Assembly: GCA_951804985.1 (NCBI GenBank)
Contig: OX638132.1
Location: 43,996,791 to 44,060,790 of the forward strand
Length of the DNA stretch: 64,000 nt
Source of the DNA: Dryomyza anilis
Taxonomy: Eukaryota; Arthropoda; Insecta; Diptera; Dryomyzidae
Direction of reading: 5' to 3'
In this document: piece after piece, positions 1-11,363 of the stretch
How positions within the stretch are numbered: position 1 is the stretch's first letter
How the letters are laid out: every line of letters begins with the position of its first letter
Program-made: the position numbers and the translations under genes
Notes under the pieces: model-generated
Told to the model about the DNA's origin: nothing
Seen by the model: only the letters and a program-made list of their open reading frames with translations
The model's database searches: none

Positions 1-30
1 AACCTCAACCCAATACAATTCAAACCACAC

Positions 31-224
31 GACATGGTTTTAATGAAAAACCAAACTAGAAAGATAATTTCTCTCCAATTTGGAAGGGACCCGACGTGGT
101 CGTAGAAGGAAGTGGGCAAGTGACCACGACGATATTGATCAAAAACAAAGATAAGAAAATTCACAATAATTTGTTAAAGGCATATCACAAATTGTGTATG
201 CCATTAAAACTAAAAATATTATAA
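31..224 (+). pseudogene. Ty3/gypsy integrase C-terminal tail (truncated by window edge)
   Basis: After one apparent frameshift near base 70, the frame reads SPIWKGPDVVVEG, a typical GPY/F-type end of a gypsy integrase. It continues with HNNLLKAYH before a TAA stop at 222-224. The same layout (FFPIWVGPYDV, then HNNLLKAY) occurs in the larger gypsy element ending near 49497, so this is a related but separate copy. Only the tail lies in the window. No LTR could be recognised downstream. Confidence 0.7.
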
Positions 225-1654
225 TATTACCCTAGGTTAGAACCCATAAAATTAACAATATAAAACCAATAAGCTATGCGTTGACAATTAAACTCGTAGA
301 TTGCACCGTTATGAAAACATTATGCAACATATAGAAAAAAATAAATCTAACCATAAGATATAGAGTAATCATTAAATAAAACATTAAATAACTCGTCATT
401 TAGAGGAAGAAATAAATATAAATAGTTTAGGAAAACAGTAAGTAAAAATATAATAATAAAAAAAAAAAAAAAAAATATATATATATTACTATTTTAGGAA
501 AATAACTTTTAATTTTAAAGTTAGTTAATCATCAATTGAGAAAAGAAATAAATTAAGCACATGCAACCAATTGCATTAATTTAAAATTAAATCAATGATA
601 GTGATAAAATTTTCGAATTCAATGCAGATAATGCAAAACTAACAATTTCATTACTGACCTATATTAATAGCGCAAACTATCAAACCTTGAAAAGGGTCAT
701 TCCCCCTAGTGTTTCATGCTGAAGCACATATGCAATTTGTACGAACGTATGTATATCATACACTAAGCCAGCGTTAATAGCTGACATATAAATGCAGATC
801 TTGCAGTTTTTTTTTTGATACCATAAACAATGCAAATAAATATAATTCAATTTTACCGTCATGCCAGTAGGAAGTTTCATATAATGTGACTTATATAAGT
901 ACACAAAAATAATATAATAAAATAATAAACATGTTTAGAAAATAAATCGCAAGTCTAATTATATTTATTTACATGCAGAGAAATTATAGGTACTTTTGTA
1001 TGTTAATATAAATCAATTTGAATGAATTTGAATATAACAAATAAATTTTAAATGAATTTGAAGAACTTACTTATAATAATTTAAATTTCTTAAAGAAGAA
1101 GAAAAATATCAGTAGTATTAAAATTAAAAAAAAGAGAGATATATAAATATTTAGTACAGTTAAAATTAACAAAAAGGAACGAAAAAAAATATATTAGTAG
1201 AATAAATAAAATGTAAAAAAAACAGGTAATAAATAAAACAAAGAATTTAAAATTAAAAAAAGCGATTTATGCATTAAAATATTTAGTGCAGTTAAAAAAG
1301 TTTTAATAATTGTGAATCGAAAAAGAGGAAACATATTAGTAAAATAAATAAAATGGAGTAAATATATATATATAGTTATTAAAAGTTTTATTTTTTTTTT
1401 AAAAAAATTATTTTTAAATTTTAAATAATATAATAAGAAGAGATGAAAAAAAGAAAAATATGAAAAAAAATAATAATAAAAAAATTGGGGAATTCAAATT
1501 TAAACAAAAAAGAGGGATACAAATTTTTATTAAAAAGAAAAAAAAGAAGACAACAAAAAAATATTAACAATTAAATTTTGAATGGATAAAAAAAAGAGAT
1601 AAAAAATATATATATGAAAAAAAGGGAACTAAAATTAAAAAAAAGAGGAGAAAA
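225..1654. other. AT-rich DNA without recognisable gene
   Basis: Very A-rich sequence with many homopolymer A runs and no convincing coding region. Two diverged stretches near 1144-1225 and 1278-1360 share the order ATATTTAGT-CAGTTAAA, then a purine run, then ATATTAGTA(G/A)AATAAATAAAATG, so an old local duplication is likely. Part may be the 3' untranslated region of the gypsy copy at 31-224. Confidence 0.5.
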
Positions 1655-2065
1655 AGAGGAGGAAGAGCGGACCACGCCCATATTTAAAATTTTGAAAGGC
1701 TAATATTTCATAGATTTGATTTTAATAATTTACGGATCAAATTTCCACTATGAAAACCCGGGAAATAATGCAAAAAAAAAGTGGGCGGATCACGCCCATT
1801 TTTGGACCACATATTTTTAGGTGAATTATAACAATACATTTTAAATTTTATTATTATACCTTGAATACTTTTCGAGTTATTAGTTCCGAAAGAGTTATAT
1901 AAAAGGGACTTGTATGGGAGGTGGGCGTGTCCGTTGACCGATTTGGCTCATTTTCAAACTCAGTTCCTACTTTTGGCTAAAATATATTGAGACAAAATTT
2001 TATCGCATTCTGATTAGTATTTCTCAAGTTATTCTGTATTCGGACAGCAAGACAGCAAAACAGCA

Positions 2066-2117
<52 letters not shown>

Positions 2118-2255
2118 GGACATGGCTAAACGGACTCGGCTAGTGATGCTGATCAAGAATATATATACTTTTCCATACCGGACACGCCTCCTAAGGGGCG
2201 TTACAATATATGCACAAAGTTAATATACCCTGTACCTCATAGGTGTAGGGTATAA
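1655..2255 (+). mobile_element. DINE-1/mini-me-like non-autonomous element with GACA microsatellite
   Basis: The block carries GTGGGCGTGTCCGTTGACC and GATTTGGCTCATTTTCAAACT. A (GACA)n run follows at about 2071-2117, then the core GGACATGGCTAAACGGACTC and CTGATCAAGAATATATA, ending in GTGTAGGGTATAAA. From known families, this order (microsatellite, 'catggctaa' core, TA run, 'gggtataa' end) is the signature of dipteran mini-me elements, considered Helitron-related DINE-1 derivatives. It encodes nothing. The 5' boundary is approximate. Confidence 0.75.
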
Positions 2256-2773
2256 AAAAAATTATATGAAATAATTTTTTTTATTTAGCGCATTGAGTCC
2301 GCCGCATTGAGTCCCTCCGCATATAAGACGACGATCTTAGCCATTGTTCTAAGGACATAATACACTAAAATTACACTAAAGCTAGTGCTACACTAAATAA
2401 CTGTGTTTCAAATAAGTTAAACACTTCCAAACAACATTTAATTTCAATGTTATTGCATACATAAACAACTATACATTACATGACACTTAGTAATAGTTCA
2501 AATAATGTACCATACTTTAATTCAAGTAATTTAAATATCTTTAGTTCAATCCTTTTCTTGTGACGAATGTACATAAACCATTATATAATTTACGAAAATA
2601 ATATTAAGTTTATATAAGTTAGTACCACACCACACATTTGGAAGAGTTTAAAAACAAAATTAAATTGCTTGTTTGTAAAATCTTCATGTAAATTTAAAAT
2701 ATCCGAGTGCACAAAAAACTGTTATTTAGAATGACCATCAGCGCTGGATACTCAGAAGACGCATAGATAATCG
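2256..2773. other. no gene seen
   Basis: AT-rich sequence between the DINE-like element and a degenerate repeat block. No open frame above chance, no repeat termini and no RNA-like structure were recognised. Confidence 0.5.
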
Positions 2774-3375
2774 TTGGGGTCTTGGGACTTTAATGGGGAC
2801 ATGTGGAAGGAGCTCTGGGGATTATCAACAAGAAGAAGAAGTGAAGCAGAGGTCCAGCAGATTCAAATAAAGAAAACAAAAATGAAGCAGAGTGGCAGCA
2901 TACTTGAAGACGTAGAAGGATGTACTAGGAGCAAACTTGTTGTTATACCAAGCTCAAGTAGATTGCAGTGATCGAATTTTAATCATAAAACTACAACTAC
3001 CAGAAACAAGATGCAGAAAACAATATTCAACATTGCTCTTGAAAATGTATATAAAAAGTCAAATTATTATGTCTTCCATCGCACATAGAGAAGAAGCGAT
3101 GCAATATCGATTTTTGATATCAACAACTCAGAAATCTATAATATTCTAAATAAAACGACATGAGCACCAAGATGTTCCACAAAGAAGTAGTGAAGCAGAT
3201 GCCCAGCGGTTTTCTGATATCAACAATTCAGGAATCTATAAGCTACTTAAAGTGACATGAGCACCAAGAAATTTTCAAAATGTTTGACAAGATCACAGAA
3301 AAGAACACTCATCTCGAACGAATCGTCAACCAAGTCAACGGGACCAAAGCTCTCTTGAACGACTAAGAGTCCAGC
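2774..3375 (+). repeat. degenerate repeat with ~99-bp direct duplication
   Basis: Two similar segments at about 3112-3172 and 3211-3269 both read GATATCAACAA-TCAG-AATCTATAA and end in GACATGAGCACCAAGA. Another shared phrase (AGTGAAGCAGA) occurs at about 2841 and 3189. Short frames such as residues KITEKNTHLERIVNQVNG (about 3290-3345) could be a coiled-coil remnant of a gag or other element protein, but I do not recognise the family. Small open frames here are not convincing genes. Confidence 0.4.
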
Positions 3376-3422
3376 GTATCAACATGACGACGTCTACTGG
3401 AGATAACACCATTAGCAAATTG

Positions 3423-3426
<4 letters not shown>

Positions 3427-3511
<85 letters not shown>
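3427..3511. repeat. (TA)n microsatellite
   Basis: Uninterrupted alternating TA of about 84 bases. Any poly(Tyr-Ile) open frame across it is an artefact. Confidence 0.95.
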
Positions 3512-3514
<3 letters not shown>

Positions 3515-3812
3515 ATTATCATCCAATTAGATTATCATTATAAGTATGAACAAATATTACACAAGTATAAAACAAAAGATATTAAAAAAAAATACAAAAC
3601 ACAAACTTAAGAAAAAATAACATATTATATTTATTATCACCATGTTAAAATAAACATATTATTTTATTATATTATTAATCTTAATATTAACTATAAGAAA
3701 ACATCATTTCTATATATTCAACAATATATTTAAGACATTTTGTAAAAAATTATCATTAACAGCATACATTTTTCTTTTCTTTATGGTTCTTCACTATTCA
3801 TTCAGTTTTGGA
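3512..3812. other. AT-rich spacer, no gene seen
   Basis: AT-rich sequence between the TA microsatellite and the candidate LTR. Nothing recognisable. Confidence 0.5.
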
Positions 3813-4459
3813 TGTTGCTGTACATATGTTGAGCGCATCATGTTTTTATATCATGTTGTACAGCAACATGTTCATAGCATTGTCCCAACGCTTCACGTTG
3901 GCAACAATGATAATAATTTGGCAAGCGCTAAAGCTTTGCGTAGAACACACCTCTTTCAAGTTAGCTTCCACAGTTAACAAAAGCTTGCGATAATTCGGCA
4001 AAGCGCTAAAGCTTTACTTAGACCACACCTCTTTCAAGAGGCTTGCAATTCAATTTTCAATTGCATAATTTTGGGTCTATGTTAAAATAAGCAAAGCAGC
4101 GATTGCCAACAATTCTAATATTTCGCAATTGGTGTCAGCCAAAAACTGCAAGTCGGACTTTCTTCAAAAGTCACGTACACCAAAATTGAGTGAAAATGAA
4201 AACTCACTAGAACAAAGTGAGAATAGAATTTAAGTAAAGCTTGCAACGAAGGTATTGTTAATACCTTTCGTTGCAATTTAAAAGATTGTAGTTTAACCAA
4301 CCTCAAGTGGAGGTACTAAAATAGTAAAAGTGTCTTTTCAACTCTAAAATTAATAAAAGTGTCTTTTCAACTCTAAAATAAAAAAGTGTCTTTTGATTAA
4401 TTAAATTGTAAAATAAATAAATAAATCAACTCTAACTTTACAATTCTAACTTTACAACA
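3813..4459 (+). repeat. candidate LTR of a BEL/Pao-like element
   Basis: The segment starts TGTTG and ends CAACA, the inverted TG..CA termini expected of an LTR. It lies upstream of BEL reverse-transcriptase sequence on the same strand. Internally it has a perfect 12-bp inverted repeat (TGTTGCTGTACA at 3813 with TGTACAGCAACA at about 3857). It also has a 79-bp-spaced direct repeat around GCGCTAAAGCTTT (about 3924 and 4003) and three ~27-bp repeats of AGTGTCTTTT (about 4330-4395). No matching second LTR was found, so the call is tentative. Confidence 0.45.
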
Positions 4460-5260
4460 AGCCAACTATTCATTGATTATACTGATTAGTATACTAAGTA
4501 CGGCTCATAAAAGGATCCGGAATGTACTACGATAAATATTTATAATCCTGAAGCACTTATGCTGCGGAGAATCCACACTAATAAGAAAGGATCTAACACG
4601 AGTGACTTAGAGGCTGCTCATTTTCGTAGTTTTTAGTATTTTCTAAGGGAGTAGACAATTTGGCTGAACTGAAGTTTATCGACCAACTCACCAAACCGTA
4701 TCAAAATTTGCTTAGCCCCTTTAAATACAAAAGTTCAATCAAAATTTGTCGCTACCTCCCCTGAAACCCCGAAAAATTTAACACGAGGGGTGTTTAACTG
4801 GTTTTTGAAGTGTATTTCGAAGTCAAAGTTCAAATTAAGAGGGATTGGGGCATACATAAAAATTCACCCCACCAACACCCGCATTCCCCTAAAAAAAAAA
4901 AAAATCGATTTTTAGAAAACATAATTTTCCAAAAAAAGGTATTATAAAAAAATAAAAAGGATATGCCACCCTTTTTTCATGAATGGGAGGATAGTCATAT
5001 AACATTTTTCCAACTTAAGGTTTCTTTCAAAGTCGATAGAAGTGAAATGGTCAAATTTTGGATGTCTTGATAACAAAATGATCTTTCCAGCTCCGCTCGG
5101 AAGTATTCTGAACTCTGAAATGCAACCATGTTGTGTCAGATCAACCGTTTCCCTTTTTAACTTTTATTCGGGAGAGGATACAAAAAATGGTTGTTTTCGC
5201 TAAGTTTAAAACGAAACAAAAAAAAACTATTACTAACTATTTAACTAACTATATGAGTCT
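4460..5260. other. non-coding stretch between candidate LTR and BEL pol
   Basis: No coding sequence recognised. About 4690-5090 has locally higher GC with C-runs, unlike the surrounding AT-rich DNA. It may be leader of the BEL element or an unrelated repeat. The gag and protease expected between a BEL LTR and RT are absent, so if 3813-4459 is its LTR the element lost roughly 2 kb here. Confidence 0.4.
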
Positions 5261-6736
5261 ACCGTTTTTGGCTGGATAATATTTGGAAAGGTCGCGGAAT
5301 ACGAAAACTCACGACTTTTTGCTGCACACGTCTGTGTTGATCTTGACAAGCAACTCCAGAAATTTTGGGAAACAGAGGAGATTCAAAATCAGTCAACTTT
5401 TCTAATTCCAAAAGAGGAGGCAGCAGAGCTGCATTATCAGACAAATGTACAACGCGAATTAGATGGACGATACATAGTACGACTACCATTCAAAACTCCA
5501 AATCCAGATTTTGGTGAATCAAGAACAGCAGCGTTGAAGCGGCTTATACGATGGAACGACGTTTGGTTTCAAATCCGCAGCTCAAAGAAAGTTACACCAA
5601 GTTTATGCACGAATTCTCTGAGTTAGGGCACATGGAAATTGCAAATGATTATCCATCGAGCAAGACGTATTATTTACCGCATCATGCAGTGTTAAAGTCA
5701 ACTAGTACAACGATTAAACTAAGGGTTGTTTTCAATGCATCCTTCAAATGGACGTTCGCTTAATGATGACATGTTAATAGGTCCAACTATTCAAAACGAC
5801 CTGTTTACTCTTCTTATGCAATTTAGAAAATACAAGATTGGATTCCCAGGAGATATTGAAAAAATGTATCGTCAAGTGCTTGTATACCGCGATGACCGAT
5901 CTCATAAACGTATTCTGTGGCGAGATTGCAGCAGTGACAACATAACCGAATTCAACCTCAAAACTGCTACCTACGGAACCGCATCAGCACCATTTCTTGC
6001 AACAATAACTTTGAAACAAGTTGCAATAGACAATCAAGAAAAGCATCCCGATGCGTGTAAAGAAATAATGCAGACATTTTACGTTGATGATTACATTTCA
6101 TGTACCGCAGATATAGAATCGGCTGTCAAACTAAAAACAGACTTATGCAAGGTTTTTAAAAAGTCTGGTCTAAATCTACGAAAATGGTCTTCGAATTCTA
6201 CAAAGTTTTTGGATACCATTGAGCTAAAAAACTAGATTTGGTGATTCTCAGACGATAAAAACTCTGGGAATATTTTGGGATACAACAAACGGTTGCTTTA
6301 AATACAGTGTTTCGCTAGAAGTCATACAACCAGTTGTAACCAAGCGAGCAGTTTTATCCGATATTTCCAAAATCTTTGACCCAATCGGATGGTTATCACC
6401 GGTGATTATTACGATGAAAATATTCATGCAAAACTTTGGATAAAAGGAATAAGTTGGGATCTACCATTGCCAGACAGTCTATATAAGGAGTGGTTTGATT
6501 ATCGTCAACAAATTAACAATATCAAGGATTTACGTATTCCAAGATGGCTTCAATACGCTGACGAATTAGACACCGAATTACATGGATTTGCTGATTCATC
6601 CGAATTAGCATATGCAGCAGCAATATACCTTCGAGTTAAGCAAAAAGAAGGATCAATAACCAGAAATCTAATTGCCGCAAAAACGAGAGTAGCTCCAGTC
6701 AAACAAATTACGCTACCACGCCTTGAATTGGAAGTC
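5261..6736 (+). pseudogene. BEL/Pao retrotransposon reverse transcriptase-RNase H remnant
   Basis: Three frames together cover a BEL/Pao RT. The first (about 5310-5540) has KFWETEEI and GRYIVRLPFK. The second (5551-5763) has LGHMEIAND and YYLPHHAVLKS. The third (5726-6235) has SLNDDMLIGP, then DIEKMYRQV, and the catalytic box FYVDDYIS at about 6079-6102. A further frame covers WDTTNG, then FDPIGWLSPV, and the RNase H start HGFADSSELAYAA (about 6581-6619), ending LPRLELE. At least three frameshifts and one stop (after IELKN) disable it. The reading breaks off where the RTE-like LINE starts. Family assignment is strong from motif order. Confidence 0.85.
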
Positions 6737-8677
6737 GGTGGAAGTCCTCCTCGTGGAAGCCCCTGGACATGGCGCTCTACACCACCCGGTGTAGAAGTCG
6801 GCTAAAGTGAGTGGCGAGCATCTCCCTCAGAGTGAGGTTCGTGCGCTGGGTTTGGGTCCCACTACGGAAAAAACCTATGCGCCGATGACGACCCACGCAA
6901 ACGTTTTAAGGACCATGATTTACGGATATGCACCTGGAATGTCCGGACCCTTTATAGGGAAGGTGCCTCTATCCGGCTGGCAGATGTCCTCGAAAAATAT
7001 AAGACTGACATCACCGCTATCCAGGAGATGCGATGGACGGGACAGGGCTGCTCGAAACAAGCGTCCTGTGATATCTACTACAGCTGCCATGAGGAGAGAC
7101 ACGAATTTGGATGTGGATTTGTGGTCGGCAAGAGACTCCGCCACTTGTCTCTAGGTTCACGCCTGTGGACGAAAGTCTGGCACAATCCGCATCAAGGCTA
7201 AATATTTCCACATCAGCCTAATTTGTGCACACGCTCCGACAGGTGCTGATGGCATGCCTGCTGAGTTGTTTAAGACCGGAGAAGACGAGCTAATAGAGAA
7301 CATGCACGAGCTCGTAAGCAGAATATGGTCGGATGAAAGCATGCCAAGTGACTGGAACCCAATTCTTAAGAAAGGGGATCCCACTATCTGCGCCAACTAC
7401 CGTAGGATCAGCCTACTCAATATCGCATACAAGGTTCTATAGAGCGTATTATGTGAAAGGCTGAAGCCCATCGTCAACAGATTGATTGGACCTTATCAGT
7501 GCGGCTTCAGACCTGGAAAGTCCGCCATAGACCAGATTTTCACATTGCGCCAAATCCAGGAAAAGACCCTAGAAAAACAGATCGACACCTACTATCTATT
7601 AGTCGACTATAAACCGCCTTCGACACACAGATAAGGGAACGATTATACGCCGCGATGTCTGAGTTCGGTATACCTGCGAAACTTATAAGGCTTTGCAGGA
7701 TGACCCTGAGCAACACACGTTGCTCAGTGAGAATAGGAAAAGACCTCTTCGAGCCATTTCATACCGAACGAGGTTTCAGACAGGGTGACTCCCTATCGTG
7801 CGACTTTTTTAACTTATTGATGGAGAAAATAGTTCGAGCTGCCGAACTCCGTCAAAGCGGCACTATCCTCAACAAAAGTGTCATGCTGCTCGCATATGCC
7901 GAAGATATTGATATCATTGGCAGGAGCACACGAGCAGTCAGCGCAGCATTCTCCAGATTGGAGAAAGAGTCGCATCGAATGGGTCTAGCTGTGAACGAGG
8001 ACAAGACGAAGTTTCTTGTGTCAACAAGCAAAAAAGAGTCCGTGCGTTTTGGACAAAAATCTGATTTTGACACCCACAAGTTCGACATTGTGAAGGACTT
8101 CGTCTACTTGGAATCCAGCATACACAGCAACAACGACGTCAGCCTGGGGATTAAACGGAGAATAACTCTTGCCAACAGGTGCAACTTTGGGCTCAGTAGG
8201 CAATTGAGAATTAGAGCCCTCCCTCGCCGGGCAAAAATAACGCTCTACAATTCACTCATCATGCCCGTCCTACTCTATGGTTTAGAAACATGGACGCTGG
8301 CCTCCACCGATGAGAGAATACTGGGAGCGTTCGAGAGAAAGATTTTCCGTAAAATCTTTGGCCCGAGCTGTATGAGTTATTCGACGACATTGACATAGTC
8401 AAGCGAATCAAGGTCCAGTGGCTTCGCTGGCTAGGTCATGTCGAATGAATGGATGAAAACACTCCAGCCAGGATGGTGCTTGAATCGAAACTCGAAGGTG
8501 GACAGCGTAGATGAGGGCGTCCAAATCTGCGTTGGAAAGACCAAGTTGAGGACAACCTGGTAACACTTGGTATTTCTAACTGGCGTCAGCGCACGCAAAG
8601 CATATCCGACTGGTGCGGCTTCATCTCAGTGGCCAAAACTGACCGACGGTTGTGAGGGCCATTTAAGTAAGTAAGTA
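6737..8677 (+). mobile_element. RTE-like LINE, copy A (internally deleted)
   Basis: The 5' end encodes an AP-endonuclease start, then the frame jumps from 'GCTCCGAC' to 'AGGTGCTGATGG' near 7229. Compared with copies B and C about 1.06 kb of endonuclease and linker is missing. The RT then reads PILKKGDPTICANYR, then CGFRPGKSAID, then GFRQGDSLSC, and YAEDIDII (about 7897-7920). The catalytic box is YAED where B and C have YADD. The C-terminal YNSLIMPVLLYGLETWTLA follows. The 3' end is a short GTAA repeat. Copy A lacks the TAG that interrupts the endonuclease in B and C, and lacks their 31-bp deletion after GFRQ. Automated annotation often labels such endonucleases 'craniofacial development protein 2'. 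RTE clade is inferred. Confidence 0.85.
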
Positions 8678-9540
8678 ATCAACAACTAAAGGATCTTTAT
8701 CAATTTTTGAATCATTCATCAACGCAAGAAGAAATTTTGAAGGAGACGTCTGAAAAAGAAATTCATTGGCATTTTTCTTCGCCAGCAGGACCGAACTTTG
8801 GCGGAATGTGGGAGGCAGGCATAAAATCCACGAAATACCACTTACGGCGAGTTTTGTCTGGTGCTTCTGTCACATTTGAAGAATTATATACCATTCTTTG
8901 TCAAATTGAAGCATGCCTTAATTTATGTCCACTTTGCATCAAGTTTTAAGGTGATACAGATCCGCTCACCCCTGCGAATTTTCTCATGTTAAGGTCAATT
9001 GGTACAATTCCCGATGAAAATTACATTGACAAAAAAACTACTTATTTGACCCGTTGGCAACTTTTACAACGATTGATTCAACAATTTTGGAAAAAATGGT
9101 CTTTTCTCAGTTACAACAACGACCCAAATGGTCGCAAAAACTACGTAACCTGCAAGTGGATGACATCGTTATATTCAAGGATGATAATCTTCCTCTATCC
9201 GAATGGATGACTGGAAGAGTAGCAAAATCACATCCAGGAAATGATGGACTTGTACGAGTTGCAACTGTTAATACTGCTCGTGGATTATTCAAGCGATATA
9301 TTAACAAAATTTGTCCATTATTTATTGAGTTTGAAGGCGAATACTTTTAACAGAGGCCGAAATGTTGGAAACACAATCAACTTCATTATTAAATCACAAT
9401 ATTTTACTATACTTTACATATTTACTTGTTCTAAAAATTAATATTTATTATTTTATCATCAACTTTATTATTGTATCTTTTCAAAAAATATTTTATAAAA
9501 TTTTCATTATTGACGCACATTCCAATCAGCAACATTTTAC
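8678..9540 (+). pseudogene. BEL/Pao integrase C-terminal fragment, copy A
   Basis: Frame 8707-8949 reads WHFSSPAGPNFGGMWEAGIKS and ends CQIEACLNL. After a stop and frame change, PLTPANFLM, then RWQLLQRLIQQFWKKW, QQRPKWSQ and VRVATVNTARGLFKR (to 9350) follow. This is the standard C-terminal order of BEL/Pao integrase. It may belong to the same element as the RT at 5261-6736, but the RNase H-to-integrase middle is missing, so the LINE between them is not a clean insertion. A purine-rich segment at about 9351-9363 precedes TGTTGG and could mark the start of a lost 3' LTR. The remaining ~180 bp is AT-rich. Confidence 0.8.
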
Positions 9541-11175
9541 TTTTTAATAAATTTATAAAAAATATAATTTCAAACGTTTTTCAATTATTGCAAGTCATCC
9601 GTTTTTGCACACCGACCATGATCTACTTTACTGTACTATAAATGTTCGTGTTAGTTCTAATATAAGTCCAATGTCAGTATCGTACCGTGACTACAACTCC
9701 ATTGAATATTTTTCGTTGTATGATCATATGTGACAAATTCTTTGAGAAGATTGTTGGTTTAGTCAATCTGTTGATGATAAGTTAAATGTCTTTGTCTGTC
9801 ATATAGCATTGCTTTCGACCATTTTGTTCCCCTTCGTACTATTACTGTTCAGAATAAATGTTGTCCTTGGTTAACCTCTGATGTCAAGCATGCAATTAAA
9901 AAAAGAAATAAACTGTACGGTCAATGGAAGAAGCATCGTACTGATGAAAAATGGGCTATGTACAAGCATGCTAAAAATAATACCGTTTTAATAATAAGAG
10001 AGTTTAAGAAACGATATTAGCAAAGTTCTATGGAAAAATATTCGCAGCCTTGGTGTCTGTTGCAATACTGACACTGAATGCAATATTGACCCCAATGTTT
10101 TAAATAATTTCTTTCTTTCTTATAATACAGCCTTTAACGATTACTTCCAATGTAACGCTACAAATGTTGTTGACCAATTTTCTTTTACCAATGTTGATGA
10201 AAATGAGGTTACAAAATCTATATTGCAAACACGATATAATGCTATTGGTTATGACGGCATCCCAAAACGATTTGTAAAGCTCTTTTTACCATACATTTTT
10301 AGTCCCTTAACGCATATAATCAATCACTGTTTCACTACTTCCTGTTTTCCAAGTTCATGGAAAATGGCGACTGTCATGCCTATTGCTAAAGTTTCAAACG
10401 CATCCTCGATGAAGGATTTCAGACCCATAAGTATCTTGTCGTCATTCTCAAAAATTTGTGAGTCACTTATGGCTAAGCAAATCATTGCATATTTGGATGC
10501 TCAACTGCACTGCTTAAGGTCATTGATGACATACGCAAGCCATATGATGTTGATAATGTTACATTGCTATGCTTACTCGATTTCTCAAAAGCCTTTGACT
10601 GTGTCAATCACTCAATTTTAAATAGAAAGCTCCAATATCTCTTTGAATTTAATCGTAATCGTAAGCCTTAATTGCGAACTATCTTAGTGGAAGAATGCAA
10701 CGGGTAAAAATTGGCAATTTGTTGTATGATTACATGAATATTAAAGCAGGCGTGCCACAAGGATCAATCCTAGGGCCCCTATTATTTAGTATTTTTATTA
10801 ATGACATTTTTACAGTGTGCAATAATTTTACGATTCATGCTTATGCTGATGATATTCAATTATATTTATCTAACCGTATAGGTCTTATTGAGGATTTGTG
10901 TTGTGATGACTTGAGCGCCATTTATATGTGAGCCTCTAAAAATGATTTATGTCTTAATAGTTAAAAATCATATGTGTTAGCTATTTTTAGGATAATCTTG
11001 ACAAACGTATAATACCACCTATATATTTAATTGACAATAAATTGCAAATAGTTGAAAAAGTTAAAAACTTAATTTCTTATATGAATTCTAAACTTTCCTG
11101 TACTGACCATGTTAACAATATACTTAAACGCATTTATTATAACCTTCGTTGTCTTCGGTTATCTGCCCCATTTAC
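9541..11175 (+). pseudogene. Jockey/CR1-like LINE reverse transcriptase, copy A (3' truncated)
   Basis: Begins within the endonuclease tail (HTDHDLLYCTI near 9610). It continues through a linker (CPWLTSDVKHAIKKRNKLYG near 9861-9920) into RT: GYDGIPKRFVKLF (about 10247), PSSWKMATVMPIAKVS, RPISILSSFSKICE, then after a frameshift LLDFSKAFDCVNHS. A new frame gives AGVPQGSILGPLLFSIFINDI and the catalytic HAYADDIQLY (about 10836-10865). Several frameshifts and stops kill it. At 11175 it is cut off and fused to an unrelated repeat, while copy C continues further. Jockey superfamily/CR1-like assignment is inferred from motif spelling. Confidence 0.8.
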
Positions 11176-11363
11176 TTATTACAACTTAATTTTTCTAAAA
11201 GCTTGTTCTATTAGCTTTAAAACGAGCCATTAACGGAGTTTCTAGTTCAAGAGATATTTAAATATGAACAACAGTACAAAAGTGATTTTTGGCACTTTTT
11301 TCCAACTTTGAGCCACTGTATCTCTGGAAGTAGTGGTCGGAAAAAATAAAAAAAATTTGACTG
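11176..11363 (+). mobile_element. fragment of the GGGCCATTCC palindromic element
   Basis: The stretch aligns by eye with 53591-53780: TTACAACTTA, TATTAGCTTTAAAACGAGCCAT, AAGAGATAT, AAAAGTGATTTTTGG, and CACTGTATCTCT. It lies exactly between the broken Jockey-like RT and the gypsy LTR fragment. Non-coding. Confidence 0.65.

Noticed and set aside
680..904. Minus-strand frame considered as the missing Or83a C-terminal exon
   Set aside because: No 7tm_6 C-terminal motif, no credible acceptor (purines upstream), and hydrophobicity does not fit.
3335..3526. Poly(Tyr-Ile) open frames here and at 63566-63884
   Set aside because: They are translations of TA microsatellites, with no start context or conservation.
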